From: Arthrobotrys musiformis
Lineage: Eukaryota > Ascomycota > Orbiliomycetes > Orbiliales > Orbiliaceae
DNA length: 64,000 nucleotides
NCBI GenBank assembly: GCA_036971715.1
Contig: JAVHJL010000001.1
Coordinates: 5,022,001 to 5,086,000 of the forward strand
Direction of reading: 5' to 3'
Under the pieces are notes generated by a model. It saw only the letters and a list, made by a program, of their open reading frames with translations, was not told the DNA's origin and made no database searches. This document shows, one piece after another, positions 45,996 to 56,732 of this stretch. The number at the start of each line of letters is the position of its first letter. The stretch's first letter is position 1. Both the position numbers and the translations under genes were made by a program.

Positions 45996-48036
45996 TGTGA
46001 TGGTGATGTACGTCTCAAAAGACAATCCAGCTGAAATAAGACGAAGAGAAGAAGAAAGAAAACCAAAGAGAAAATGGGAGAGAGGCCCGACGCCAGAAAG
46101 GGAGGAAGTGGGGTGGTTATCCAAAAGGCTGAAATTCCTGCCGGGAAACAAAAGAAGAATCTGGGGAACCAGCCCGATCTTATGTATCCAGATCTCAAGG
46201 AAAGAAAGATAAAACTAAGAGATTAGCTTGACAAATAGATTTGCATGTTTCCCAACAAGTGATAGGAAATCAAAGAGTTAGTAAGAGAAAAGAAGGGTTG
46301 GAGCAAGACCCCGGGCGAAAGAAACAAAAAAGACATATTGGGGTATAAGAGAGGTTGACGACATGTTGAAGTATGGTAGTTAGTCTAAAGCCGTTCTGGG
46401 AGCCCTTGGCTATACCTGAAAAAGGCGGTGCATAAGTTCCCGGTCACACGCGCATGAATAAGTGAAATTAATGCGAAACAAGGTAGGAGGGTGCTACGCT
46501 GTTACGGGCGTTGTGTTGGATTCTGTCGACTCCGCTGTTAATCCAAATTGGGAGCCTCCCTAAATCGGGAATGCCAATGCATTCGGTTAGTGAGCTGCTA
46601 CCAGGATCCAGCATCGAGGATGGCAGCTGTGCGATGCAATATGCGGGTGTCGTTTCGAGGCCAAGGCGATGATGCTTTAGTAGATTTCAAAGCATACTAG
46701 AGGTTGGGACCCTGAGATCGAATTTAGACTCAAGATATCGGTTTCGATCAAGGGCCACCATTTGCCTTACTAGATTAATTCCAGGCCTCCACGTTCCGTC
46801 CTCGAATTCCCTATGCAATAAATACGGCATTGCATTAGTTCAATCTCTGGTTATTGGACACCGAGTGTTAGACGTATAAGCCATCTTGCCATCTACAAAT
46901 TTGGCATTTGCTGTCAAATATGTGCATGGGAATATATATATCTCATCCCAGCAATACGCATTGATGCCTGCACCTGAGATCGTAAACTTATTGTATATCG
47001 TATAGACTGATTGCTTGAGCTCATAGGCATCCCATCCCAAGCCCGGCAAATTTACAGTGAAATCATGATTGCATGGTTAGTCTTATCGGTCTAGGCGGTC
47101 GTGGCATTGGAAAGCTGCGAGCCATGGCCATCTCATGCTATCCCCAGAGATGTCAGACAAGACGCATCCATACCCAAATCAGAATCTGTTAAGACTCAAA
47201 ATGCAGCAGGGCTTCTAGTTTGAAAGCTTTTGGGCAAACTGCATCGAGGTACCATGAGCGGAAACCGGAACAAGCCGTGAATGAGGAGGCTGGTGGAGGA
47301 ATCTTGGAAGTGCTCGCCTGCACCTCTAGCGTTCTGTAAAAACCCGGTTGGGTAGCTAGCCTCGAGGTCTCAACTACATGGCAAAGCCCCCCACTTGGCT
47401 TTGACAACCCCCCTCCACCCCTTCACCCCTCACCGAGGTCACTAGGGAGCTTCCCGGAGCGAGCTCAGCAGACGGGTACACGTGGCTACTAGATATTATA
47501 AACAAATCATTACATAGTTAGAGATCGTAAAGGGAGACACGAATGCCGGAAGATATACCCAGGAACCCCGGCGTTGAGCCGTATTTCCCTCCACACGGTG
47601 TCTTATCCGTTGGCTAGGATGAAACCATCCATGGAGTATAAACTAGAACGGCAGGTAGATTTATTTTGCGATTCTCCCCAACGAGACAATTCGTTTGCGG
47701 CCCCACAAATTACTAGCATCAGGGCTATACCTCATGGCGTGACTATGCTTGAACCTAGCGGGGTAGTTCGCCTGGAGGCCTTTTTTGAGGGGAGTCGGCT
47801 TAAATGTTGTATTTGACATGATACTACGATACAGCTGGGGCGATTTCGGGGCGGCGATAATTTCGTTGGGTTGCATCCAAATCTCTAGCGACTTTAACTC
47901 TCCCTGACTAGTAAGTTGGTTTGACCAACTCTGGGTGTTGAATTGAGAGGGCCGCCGTTATTAGGAACGCCAGTGGAGACAGTTAGTAGAGGGAGGTAGA
48001 TATATACGTACGGAGGGAAGAGAACATGATATTTGT

Positions 48037-48058
48037 AAAAAAAAAAAAAAAAAAAAAA
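48037..48058. repeat. Poly(A) tract, 22 nt
   Basis: Uninterrupted run of 22 A. Confidence 0.9.
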
Positions 48059-48829
48059 GAGTAGGGCGATATGCTAAAGTACTGCGGATAATGCAGCCAT
48101 TCCGAAGAGCGAAGGAGTTCGAGCCGTTTAAACGCCCAGAGATAAGATTATCTCCGAAGAAGAAGGTACTGGGATATATACTCCGAAGACCCACCTAATG
48201 GTAGGCAGCTACAATATTGCAATGCTAGCGATAATCTAGATTCCGTCTGATCTTCTGTGACGTACAGATCTCAAGAATCTATTAGCCGGTCGGAAAACGG
48301 CGGGTGGTTTATGTGGATGCAACCATTGCATTGGAAAAAGAAAACCCAGGCACCGAGTTGCCCGAATTCCGAAGCCGTTATATATTTGGACCATTTTTTA
48401 CTAGTAAAAAGAACCCTTTCAAAAGTTGTAAGTATTATATTGAATGGATTACCAATGCAAGACTACCTTCCTGCAAAATCCGGAATGTCTAGCAGAAATG
48501 CAGCCGGATTGATCGAGATCTTGAATGTTTCGTGTTTTATGTTCGTTTAACCCAGGGGTAAGCGAGCTAGACTAATCTCTAAAATTTCCGAAACTTCAAA
48601 CCGGTTTCTACTTCCGCCCTATTCCTACGCGCAGAAAGATGCGTCTTCGAGGCTAAGTGAACAGGGGGGCTTGTCAAGGAAGCTGAGTCGTGGCACTTTT
48701 CGGAGCCTCTGTTTCATTTTTTTGGTTTTAGTCAAGCCACGAGGTCATACGATCTCCAGCTTTTCTTACTTAGTTGAGTAGCTGCAGATTTAATTACCTC
48801 GATAACCCCCATCTTTGCGAAGAGAACCC

Positions 48830-48857
<28 letters not shown>
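48830..48857. repeat. Poly(A) tract, 28 nt
   Basis: Uninterrupted run of 28 A. Confidence 0.9.
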
Positions 48858-48860
<3 letters not shown>

Positions 48861-49059
48861 CATGCACTGATATATCAGTTCACTGAATTCAGTCAACTTA
48901 CTAGAATTTCGTGCCAAATCCTCGCCACTTAGGTAGAGGCTTTGCAAATTTGTTTATTTGTAAAATATTTTGCACTTAAAACCAAAAACTTAGACGTAGT
49001 CTAGTTTTGGGAAGCGTGGTCGCTGGTTAGTTTCGAGGCTGCCGCCATATGGTCTTGCC

Positions 49060-49087
49060 GACCACCCTGAGGCTGGGAACGAGACCA
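49060..49087 (+). repeat. 33-bp dispersed repeat, copy 3 (internal deletion)
   Basis: GACCACCCTGAGGCTGGGAA then CGAGACCA; lacks four internal bases relative to the other copies. Confidence 0.75.
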
Positions 49088-49211
49088 GTCTTGTCCAAAG
49101 AGTCGACTCTATGCTTTTCAAAATCCTTCGCGTTTTCTTGAGCCCTATGCCGACTTCACCTATACCGACTTCAGTCCCTCTCCTACGTAACATGAGCTCG
49201 AGCTCGCACTC

Positions 49212-49243
49212 GACCACCCTGGGTGAGGCTGGGAACGAGACCA
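49212..49243 (+). repeat. 33-bp dispersed repeat, copy 4
   Basis: Identical to the 32-base core of copy 2; same orientation as copy 3, 152 bp away. Confidence 0.8.
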
Positions 49244-49688
49244 TCGCACTCTAACTCAAGACTCTGACTTTAGAAGAACAGTATACAAATTTACTAACCC
49301 TATCAGGACGTATTTCAGGTTTAACAGCGTATACTAAAACCACGATGGGCGAGTACTTAGCTGGGCTAGTTCTATAGGCCTTCTGGGCCAAGCTTCTCAG
49401 ATGGCCTATGGAAGCTACTAGCAGTCTCAAAGGACCCTTTCAGCTTTAGTCTTTGTGCTCGCTCACTATGCACTAGCGAATATTCAGTCTCAATACAGCG
49501 GCTGCCACCATCTACAGAGCTCTAAAGACCTGAAAGAGTAGCTCCATTAATGATTCGAGCATTCGAGCCGGGACATTCGGCATCTAGCAATAATTTCTCG
49601 GAATATAGCCACTACTCAAAGCTTTGCTAATAAAAGCAACGTCTGTAGACGGGATTTATGGGTTTCCATGCTGCCTAGCGAGAAGTTT

Positions 49689-49743
49689 GCTCTTAGCCTA
49701 ACGTTCGGCCGCCGAGCTTCTAGATTCGCAATAGGGTACTAGT
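49689..49743 (+). repeat. Relic dispersed repeat, copy 2
   Basis: GCTCTTAGCCTAACGTTCGG, then about 20 extra bases, then TAGGGTACTAGT; related to 30678-30714. Confidence 0.5.
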
Positions 49744-49783
49744 TTCTCAACCCAACGGCTGGAGTTGTCGCAGGAAACGGCAG

Positions 49784-49801
49784 AGCCGGCCAATGCAGTT
49801 T
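49784..49801 (+). repeat. 18-bp exact repeat, copy 1
   Basis: AGCCGGCCAATGCAGTTT, identical to 62612-62629. Confidence 0.7.
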
Positions 49802-49982
49802 GCAACACCACAGCTGCCGAATTCGCCGAACAGGTAGACTAAATATTGACTTCCCTAAATAGCAGCCTTGTCAATATTGAGAAACCTGCGTTCAGAATTT
49901 TGAGTATCTATATTCAATTTAACACCCGAAAATAATTTGGGCATTAGATGGAGGGGTATCATATATTTACCTCCCCAAGAGT

Positions 49983-52900
49983 TCAAGTTCTCAAAGTTCC
50001 TACTCTTATCGATACGCATATTGAAACAGTTCCATAGTAGAACATGGAAACAACGGCACTCGGAACAAATGCATTTTGCAAATCTCCAGGATGCGATTTC
50101 AACCACCAAGGTACAAATAATACCAAGGGTATTAGGTTGATAATAAATGCCCAAACCAATATCTTAAAAAGCGCAAACCCTTCAACGCCGTATATCCCCC
50201 ATGCGGACTCTTTTAGTTTCGACCGTTTGACATCTGGGTCTAGCTCTACCCATTTTGGCATTGCCGTTCGGAGACATTCATTACAGTTTTCTGAGTCTTG
50301 CGGCGCTTCGTAGAGTTCCATAATATGCTGGCGACTTATCGGTCGGACCATGGGCCTGGGCGGCTCGCGGGACTCTATTTGGTAATTACGGTCTGTCTCC
50401 GCTGGGAGGCTTTCCAAGATACCATCACAAAGCCCATCACTCTTAGAGACACACTTGGTGCTATATCTTTTAAACTACCAAGATTTGAAAGCTTTAGCCA
50501 ACGCCCGGAGGATACTCAAAGGTCCGAGGTTAAACTCGAAATAGATCGAGTTACGGTCATTTTGGTTTCACTTACCTTGACCCACTGGATGTCGCAGATA
50601 GTGGTGAAAGAAAAGAATCGACGCCATCCCCGTATAAGATTGTAGCTTCTGCGGATATTCTGGAACAGGTCGCTATCTCTGTGGGTACCCATCATCTCAA
50701 TCGCTTTCATCACCGTCCGGTTGTCGGTGCAGTGGACTACGAAGAATATATCGAACTGGCCCGGTAGTTGATTTGTGTTGATTGACGTCCCCTGGCTACA
50801 GCCCTGTAAGGCCACGCCACTCGGGCTGCTCGAACCCCCACCGACAAAGTTTCCACAATTTACACCTCCAGTACTGATATTCCCAGCACCCGCTGTGGTA
50901 CTACGAGCTTCTAATCTCTCCGTGTAGCCGCTTGTTGGAGGTTTGGAGGGGCTAGATGATAGACCCCCCAGTGCGGCCGGATCTAATTGGGAAGGTGCGT
51001 TCCACTGGGATCTTTGCTGAGGGGGGTCACTTTCAACTCGGCCGAAACCCGCAAAATCAGAGCTATATGTTGTAGCTTTCCCCGCAATATTATTGGGAGC
51101 CTGAGTCTCGTGAGTCTGTTGCATCGGTACGGTGCGTTTTATTTCATTTAGTTCGGACAAACATTGGATAGAGGAAGCCAAAGCTAGCGGGATATCGATT
51201 GACATTTCTTTCATGCAAACCTGGGATATAAATGTAAAGGGGACTAAATCAGCAACTTAAGCTCTAGCACGCCGAGGTTAGATGGCGAGCTAGCTATGAA
51301 TTTCAACCTACACAATCAAAATATAGTCGTATGAAGTTCTTTTTACACCTCCTATGCGGTTGTGATAGCGGCCAGAAAGATATCGGTTGCCGAAGTGAGT
51401 CCTCAAGAAATAATTTCCAATCGTTTAGATACGCGTGGAATGATGCGTTCGCGCGTAGCTTCGAATATTTCCGTAGTTGGTATGAGGAAAAATAGGGCAA
51501 AGATTCTAAGCAACTGGCTGTTAGGCTCATTCACAAGACCTCAAATCTCATTTAGCTTGTTGAATGCTATCGTATTAAACCACAAGACCAAGAACCGAGG
51601 CAACAAGATCATAGCTATATGGAGGGCTTACCGCTAGCAATCAATTTCACCTCATCTGATTTCTCAGTCACGAGGTCAGGCGGCTGCACACAGCCTGGTA
51701 TTCCTCTCGATATGGCTTCTAGAGAAGGTATTAGGGCTTCCTGGGGGGTCCAGACACTAGAATGGGCTTCTGGGCCCTTAACTTCACATGGGATTTCTTT
51801 CTCCTTTCCCTGTCCCGAGACAACCGGGTCTGTATTCTGGGGTGTGGTTACCACTTGAGTCGTGCCTTGAATTCCCAAATGTACAGATCCGTTCGTATTT
51901 TCTTCGGTTATAGTTTTTTGGGAATAGAATCCCGTGTGGCCATCTTCTAACAGTGTAGTCGGATCGAAACCAGGATACCGGTCCAAGCAAGGGAAATTGT
52001 ATTGTTCCTCCAGTGCACCGGAGCTTAGGTATGGCATTGGATTTATTGGTAACCCAATCCGAGCGGAATCTTTCGCGGCCGTAAATGCGGACGGCCTAAG
52101 CCTGCCACCACTAATGGCACAGGCTATAGCGTCACTTACCTGATCCAGCATGATACGACCAATATAAGATTTAAGATTTTCGATACCGAGCCTGTTAGAA
52201 TCGACAGGTTCCCATTGTGGTTTTTTAAAAAACTGGTTCTCGAGCGCACAGCAGTCTTCGAGGGTAACCTTAGCAATGCTTTCCTCCTGGAGTCGTTTTC
52301 TGATAACAAACCACCCGTGATGGAGCTTTTTTATCTTGCCGCAAGCCAACCCGATCACCTAGAGATAAAGGTCCTTGACGATTAGCTACGGGCTTTCTAT
52401 GTAGACGTATATCCCCTTCAAGCTTAAATAGAGGGTGTTACGGCGCTGAGCACGAGGCAATCTTAAATACACATACCTCAGCTTGTACCCCTGGTGTGAT
52501 CTCTTCATATGCGGCAATAATCCCGATAGTACGGCTTGACTCCGGGTCGACCTTGGAGGCCACTGGTAGGGCGCCATAATTAAATATAGAAGAGGTATAT
52601 GTACTATTCGCAGCTGCCAGAATAATGACACGGGGGTCGTTGATGTATCTGTAGATTGGCCCTAGATGATGTTGGATTTTACCCCCAAATCCCGTAAATA
52701 CGTCGCCATCACCGGGTAGGTTGGTCCAATCTGCAATATCACTTGCTCAATACCTGATTTTCGGCTTTCTTAACTTTGGCAAACATCGGGTCATGCGAAG
52801 AAAATGAATCTTACCTTGGTGAGTACCACTGAAATCTAAAATTCGGAAGTGCGGATAATTGCGACCAGAGAGCTCAATCCGAAGAAGGTGGCCTGAGAGC

Positions 52901-53561
52901 GTTCTACATTCATAACCACCATAGGGATCCCTCCATGCGCCCGGTACATCAAGTTCTATTTCCTTTATGTATTTTGTACTCTATACCCCTTTAGCATTTT
53001 CATTCCCAAATTTAGGTCTGTGTTAATACTAGTCCCTCACTTTGTCTAGGAAAGCCGAAAAGCTTTGCCGCCCGAGCTCATTTCTGGTAAAAGAGGCTTC
53101 GAATGCCAATAGTCCCTTCAAAGCCTCCTCAGAAGTTCTTTCAATACAAGGGACTATGGATGCGCAAGCGCATCCGTCGTCGTTCGCTCGTCGTAGAACT
53201 ATTTCTATAGCGAAATGTGCATCGGCGTAAGAGGAGATGGCCGGGAAAGGTATTCCGGTCAGGCTCTCTAGTAGAGACAATTTTATCCATTGTCTCTCAC
53301 CAAGTACGACTAGCTGATGAGCCTCCATAGTCAATTTAGGCCCCTCTCAAGTCTTCTTTTCGCTTCGGTGTGGCATACCCGTGGGAGATACTCATCCTTA
53401 TCGATGCCGAATCTTCGGTATTGCTCAATAACACCGTAGTGCTTATTCCAATTTTCGGAATTTAAAATTTTCGTGTCAAGTAGGTCTTCATGGCTTGGGG
53501 TAATTACCCCCTCTGGATCTGCCGACATCCCGCTCGCGCTGCTATAGTCTACTATCGACAT
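49983..53561 (-). pseudogene. Broken multi-exon gene for a large fungal membrane protein
   Basis: Coding blocks run 53561-53041, 52980-52815, 52730-52477, 52358-51632, a decayed block ~51620-51350, 51221-50576 and 50474-49983. Most junctions are clean GT-AG and in phase, and the blocks match the layout of a fungal hypothetical family I recognise but cannot name (motifs REWIKLSLLESLTG-like QWIKLSLLESLTG, SSIFNYGALPVASK, HHGWFVIRK, ESAWGIYGVEGFALFKILVW). The last block has two membrane helices. Two kinds of damage are visible. At about 53333 the frame must shift by one base between EAKRRLERG and LTMEAHQLV. In the middle membrane-helix block (LRIFALFFLIPTTEIFEA) the frame contains at least two TGA stops, both one C-to-T change from CGA. 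Either a decaying gene or two adjacent shorter genes; an assembly error could explain the frameshift but not the stops. Confidence 0.55.
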
Positions 53562-54210
53562 CCGTATCTACAATTTAGGCGCTCGTTGGTGGGTTGTTTG
53601 TGGCTGAAATGTTTGTGGTAAAAAGCGGGGTCGCCCGAGTTATGTGTCACTCGATTGACGTCGAAACCGATACGCTGGCTCTATAATCCGAGCATACATT
53701 CTAGTATTATATTGTAAAACTTTACTTCTACCACAAGAGCGGTGGACGTCTATAATTCTAGAATGATATCCTAACCGTCTAGGTCAGCAAGAGCGCAGCG
53801 CATGCCAGTAGTCGTGCTAAGCTTGGGAAGCCTAGTGTGATACTTCGCTCCAGAACAGTGTGATACTGAAGCAGGGATTCAAAGTGAGCCAAACCACATT
53901 GGAAGACCAACCTCCTCGAGACGCAAATATCGCCAAGAATTTTCCCGAGACGGCGATAGCAAAGGGGCGCTTGTTGTTCGTCGCTGTTGCTGCTTGGGTC
54001 CTGTCGTGCTGCAATGCTTCTAATTAATTACTTTTATATACATTTTGGCAATCTCCAGAGAAAAACTTTCAGACGCTAACCTCCCAAATGACAGAAAAGA
54101 CAAAACTAAATGGTATAATCACAGGAAAATGCTTCTTCAAATCGAACAGTATGTAAATTATCTACAGTAACTCCACTTTTCAAAAACAAGAACTTTCGCT
54201 AGTATGTAAA
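53562..54210. other. Intergenic
   Basis: Upstream region of the broken membrane-protein gene. No gene seen. Confidence 0.5.
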
Positions 54211-54423
54211 TCAGGTGTTTCTTTGTATTGAAAGCTGAGGCGAAGGTATGATTTTATCGGCAATCTCGTATGCATCCAACACCCGCCTCTTGAATCTCTC
54301 GAACTGCCATTCGGTATCAATTTTACTTCTCAGATGATACCATCTCCGTTCTGAAATAACGGCCCCTATTCGATCTTCGTCGTCAAAAAACGGCCAGATA
54401 ACTGGAAAGACTTTGCAAACCAT
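54211..54423 (-). CDS. Possible distant MPCK-family small protein
   Basis: Seventy residues starting MVCKVFPVIWPFFDDEDRIG, with a basic Trp/Tyr-containing helix (SERRWYHLRSK) and a charged C-terminal half (WQFERFKRRVLDAYEI). The start context AAAATGG is good. It resembles the MPCK proteins in its first four residues, size, basic character and strand, but not closely. The frame is open further upstream, so a longer protein is possible. Grouping with the family is tentative. Confidence 0.35.
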   Translation of the reverse strand: MVCKVFPVIWPFFDDEDRIGAVISERRWYHLRSKIDTEWQFERFKRRVLDAYEIADKIIPSPQLSIQRNT

Positions 54424-54867
54424 TTTCTTTGGAAGTCTTAGAGTTAGGGAATTGTGGGGTTTGTTTATGGCAGGAATGTATGACCTTTTGAGGTTCCTTT
54501 TTTTTCTCTCTTTGTCCACGTGGTCTAGGATTCTTTTCGTGGGGGTGGTACGGGATTTCCAACGAGGAAAGTGCTAATATATCAAGACCCCGGCGGCCAC
54601 GGATATGGGTCTTTGGAAAAGAACGACTACTGTTCCACCAAGGCAAGGGTAGCTGTCTGATTTCAACGTATTTGTAATTTATTTGGTGATTTTGTTGCTG
54701 GGCGATATAAAATATTATGGGTATCGTGGGGTATTGTTTGCTCGAATCAACGAATCAATCGTACTGCAGAGGGTAAAATTCGGAAGATGAACTTTCGGGT
54801 AAGACGGCTTAGGGATGTCGACGTCCGAACTCAACCAAAAAGTACGGGAGAGCCAAAGTTTTTGCGT
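54424..54867. other. Intergenic
   Basis: 444 bp between the two small minus-strand genes; nothing supported. Confidence 0.5.
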
Positions 54868-55164
54868 CTAGTTAGTCGCCATTTGAGTTCCGGGAGAGCC
54901 ATCAGCGTCAGATCTTGCCGGCCCGGTGTTATTAGAATCCTGTGCAACGCGCACAGCCGTTTGCTGTCGTCCTTGACCGCTCGGAGTCTCGGTCAAACGG
55001 ACCTTGTATCCAAAGTAGGAGGATACCCACTTTCTTTTTCTTCCTTTCTTTGTATGTTGGTCCTGGATAAACCGTTCCCAGAGACGGAAGTAGATTTGGT
55101 CGGTTGGGTGGTTTAACCAGAGCTCAAATCTTCCGTTGGGATAGACGTGAGCCTTGCAGGGCAT
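54868..55164 (-). CDS. MPCK-family small protein E
   Basis: Single exon of 98 residues. It starts MPCKAHVYPNGRFELWLNHP, continues through a helix TDQIYFRLWERFIQDQ, a basic stretch GRKRKW and a strand YFGYKVRLTETP, and ends in a polar tail rich in Ser, Asp and Gly. The MPCKA start, the P-x2-x-I-[WY]-x2-L helix and the later G-Y-x-[VT]-R strand align with members B and C at 62.4-62.9 kb. No signal peptide, no membrane segment, net basic. Function unknown; I do not recognise a named family. Confidence 0.55.
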   Translation of the reverse strand: MPCKAHVYPNGRFELWLNHPTDQIYFRLWERFIQDQHTKKGRKRKWVSSYFGYKVRLTETPSGQGRQQTAVRVAQDSNNTGPARSDADGSPGTQMATN

Positions 55165-56057
55165 CCTGACGGCCAGCCGAAGGAGATAGTCTCGACGATG
55201 ACGGAAAGAGAAGTGGAAAGAGGGGGATGGGAGGATATGGAGATAGTATGCAGTGTATATATATATCTAAATGCTTTATATACGAAGGGACAAGCTGGAG
55301 GAACGTCTTTGGTTGGTTGGTTGGGTGGAATGGGGGAACGAAAGAGAGGCAAGATCGGTGCAGCGCATACGACGAGGAGGTTGTTTTGAAGTGGATGCCA
55401 GGCCTGCTCCACCTTATAACGGCCTAAGCTTCTTTGAGGCCAAGCTCAAATGGCGACATCAACAACACATCTTAGGTATCTCTCGGCGACGCAGTAGACT
55501 CTGACACCATCGCGGTCTGGCGGGTTGCTGATAACGGTCCGCGAGGTTATTTGGTGGAGGGTGAGTCGTATTTGCATGTGGAGATACATATAAGAGAAGG
55601 TACTGTGTGTGTGTGGATAAGGTATATGGGGATTTGTTAGGTTACGGCACAAGTTAATGTGGCTGGCCCATCTCGCTTTCACACTTTATGCATGTTCTCT
55701 GAGACTAACATTCAAAGGGGAAATACACTGCATTGGAAGGTGCACTGAAGGAGGTTAAGGCTGGGGCAGGGTAGCCCGGGAATATCTCGCATGATATCTC
55801 AGCTCTCTCGCAAACTAGCTCTATAACCCCCCCGCAGATTATTTATTATCTCAAATTTATCCTTGGGGAGGAAACATTTAAGTTTGCAGAAGGACCATGA
55901 ACTTGAATGGATTGAGGGAGCAATGTATAAGTAAGTACATATGTGAGTACAAACGCTGGTCGTCACCCCAAAAGAAATAATTTTATATACTAACTAAGAA
56001 CGGAGAGGGACATCATTGGCCGACCAATCCCTGGCCTTATGCAGGAACTTGCGAAAT
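55165..56057. other. Intergenic
   Basis: About 0.9 kb upstream of MPCK E and downstream of the tubby-like gene. No gene supported; a GTGTGTGTGTG run sits at 55606-55616. Confidence 0.5.
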
Positions 56058-56732
56058 TTACCCCGCAAATGCCGCCATGATTGCTTGTTCGGTAACAGAG
56101 CCGACAGCTGATTCCACCACAATCTCCCCAAGCCCGCTGCCCGTTAATCCGACCTGCTGGATGATGGCCAAAGCGGCTGTGAGTACGGCTGTTTCAAAAG
56201 CCGGGCCATATCTCTGGCAATCTTCACCATCAATCGTGAACACCCCCTGTTTGGTCAATTCTACTCTTTCGTTCACGAATATGGCAATTGCCCTGTTCGT
56301 ATTTATATCGAACAGTTTTAGGGCTCGTTTCGAAGTGCTATGCTTCCCGTGGGGGTTCAAGTCTAAGTCTTTGGTATACACCCACATCATGTTCTTGCTG
56401 GGACCCACACCGTCCGGTAAAGTCCAATCCCATCTGAAGTTTTTCCTTTCCGATTTATTTTCGACAAGGTGTTCAGGCCCTTGGCCCACTCGGAAACGGA
56501 ACTCTCTTTTGGTGTCATTGGTGCCAATATTGGCTACCACTGGCCCTTTCTTATCTTTCCCAGCACGAATTCTGACGAAATGATCCTGTGACTTTTTGTC
56601 GGTGTCAACAAAGTAAATCGGATTGTCTTGCATATCTGTCAGTCGCTTGTTGAGATGCAAGCTGTAAGTATAGTTGAGTATGAATTGTTTTGGTTTGATG
56701 GCTTTTTGCCCAGACCTGCTGAAGAGGCCCAT
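56058..56732 (-). CDS. Probable tubby/LURP-one-like protein
   Basis: Start chosen at the first true ATG, 56732 (MGLFSRSGQKAIKPKQF), giving 224 residues; the open frame extends a little further but without ATG. The body alternates strands with a core that recalls the tubby C-terminal/LURP-one fold (FVRIRAGKDKKGPVVANIGT, FRWDWTLPDG, MMWVYTKDLDLN, LKLFDINTNRAIAIFVNE). It ends in a long hydrophobic helix (FETAVLTAALAIIQQVGL) with a Gly-rich tail, as tubby-like proteins often have a buried C-terminal helix. The family call is by layout, not by a diagnostic motif, so treat it as probable. Tubby-like domains bind membrane phosphoinositides. Confidence 0.6.
   Translation of the reverse strand: MGLFSRSGQKAIKPKQFILNYTYSLHLNKRLTDMQDNPIYFVDTDKKSQDHFVRIRAGKDKKGPVVANIGTNDTKREFRFRVGQGPEHLVENKSERKNFRWDWTLPDGVGPSKNMMWVYTKDLDLNPHGKHSTSKRALKLFDINTNRAIAIFVNERVELTKQGVFTIDGEDCQRYGPAFETAVLTAALAIIQQVGLTGSGLGEIVVESAVGSVTEQAIMAAFAG

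Larger units (their letters stand above)
45996..49982. other. Gene-poor region with A-tracts and relic repeats
   Basis: Four kb without a supported gene. It holds two pure A runs (22 at 48037-48058; 28 at 48830-48857), two copies of the 33-bp repeat (49060-49087 and 49212-49243), a relic shared with 30.7 kb (49689-49743) and an 18-mer shared with 62.6 kb (49784-49801). Short fragments at 46840-47049 (-) and 48304-48492 (+) read a little like protein (WDAYELKQSVYTIYNKFTI; YIFGPFFTSKKNPF) but have no gene structure around them. It looks like decayed or transposon-derived DNA. Confidence 0.5.

Noticed and set aside
46840..47049. 69-codon minus-strand frame with protein-like sequence
   Set aside because: No start in good context, no neighbouring exon, and it sits in a repeat-rich gene-poor zone; kept only as a possible gene fragment.
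48304..48492. 62-codon plus-strand frame (YIFGPFFTSKKNPF)
   Set aside because: Reads somewhat like protein but I could not attach exons or a family; not enough to call a gene.
55227..55504. Plus-strand frames rich in Trp and Gly
   Set aside because: They arise from a GGTTGGTTGGTTGG-type low-complexity stretch upstream of MPCK E and have no coding signal.
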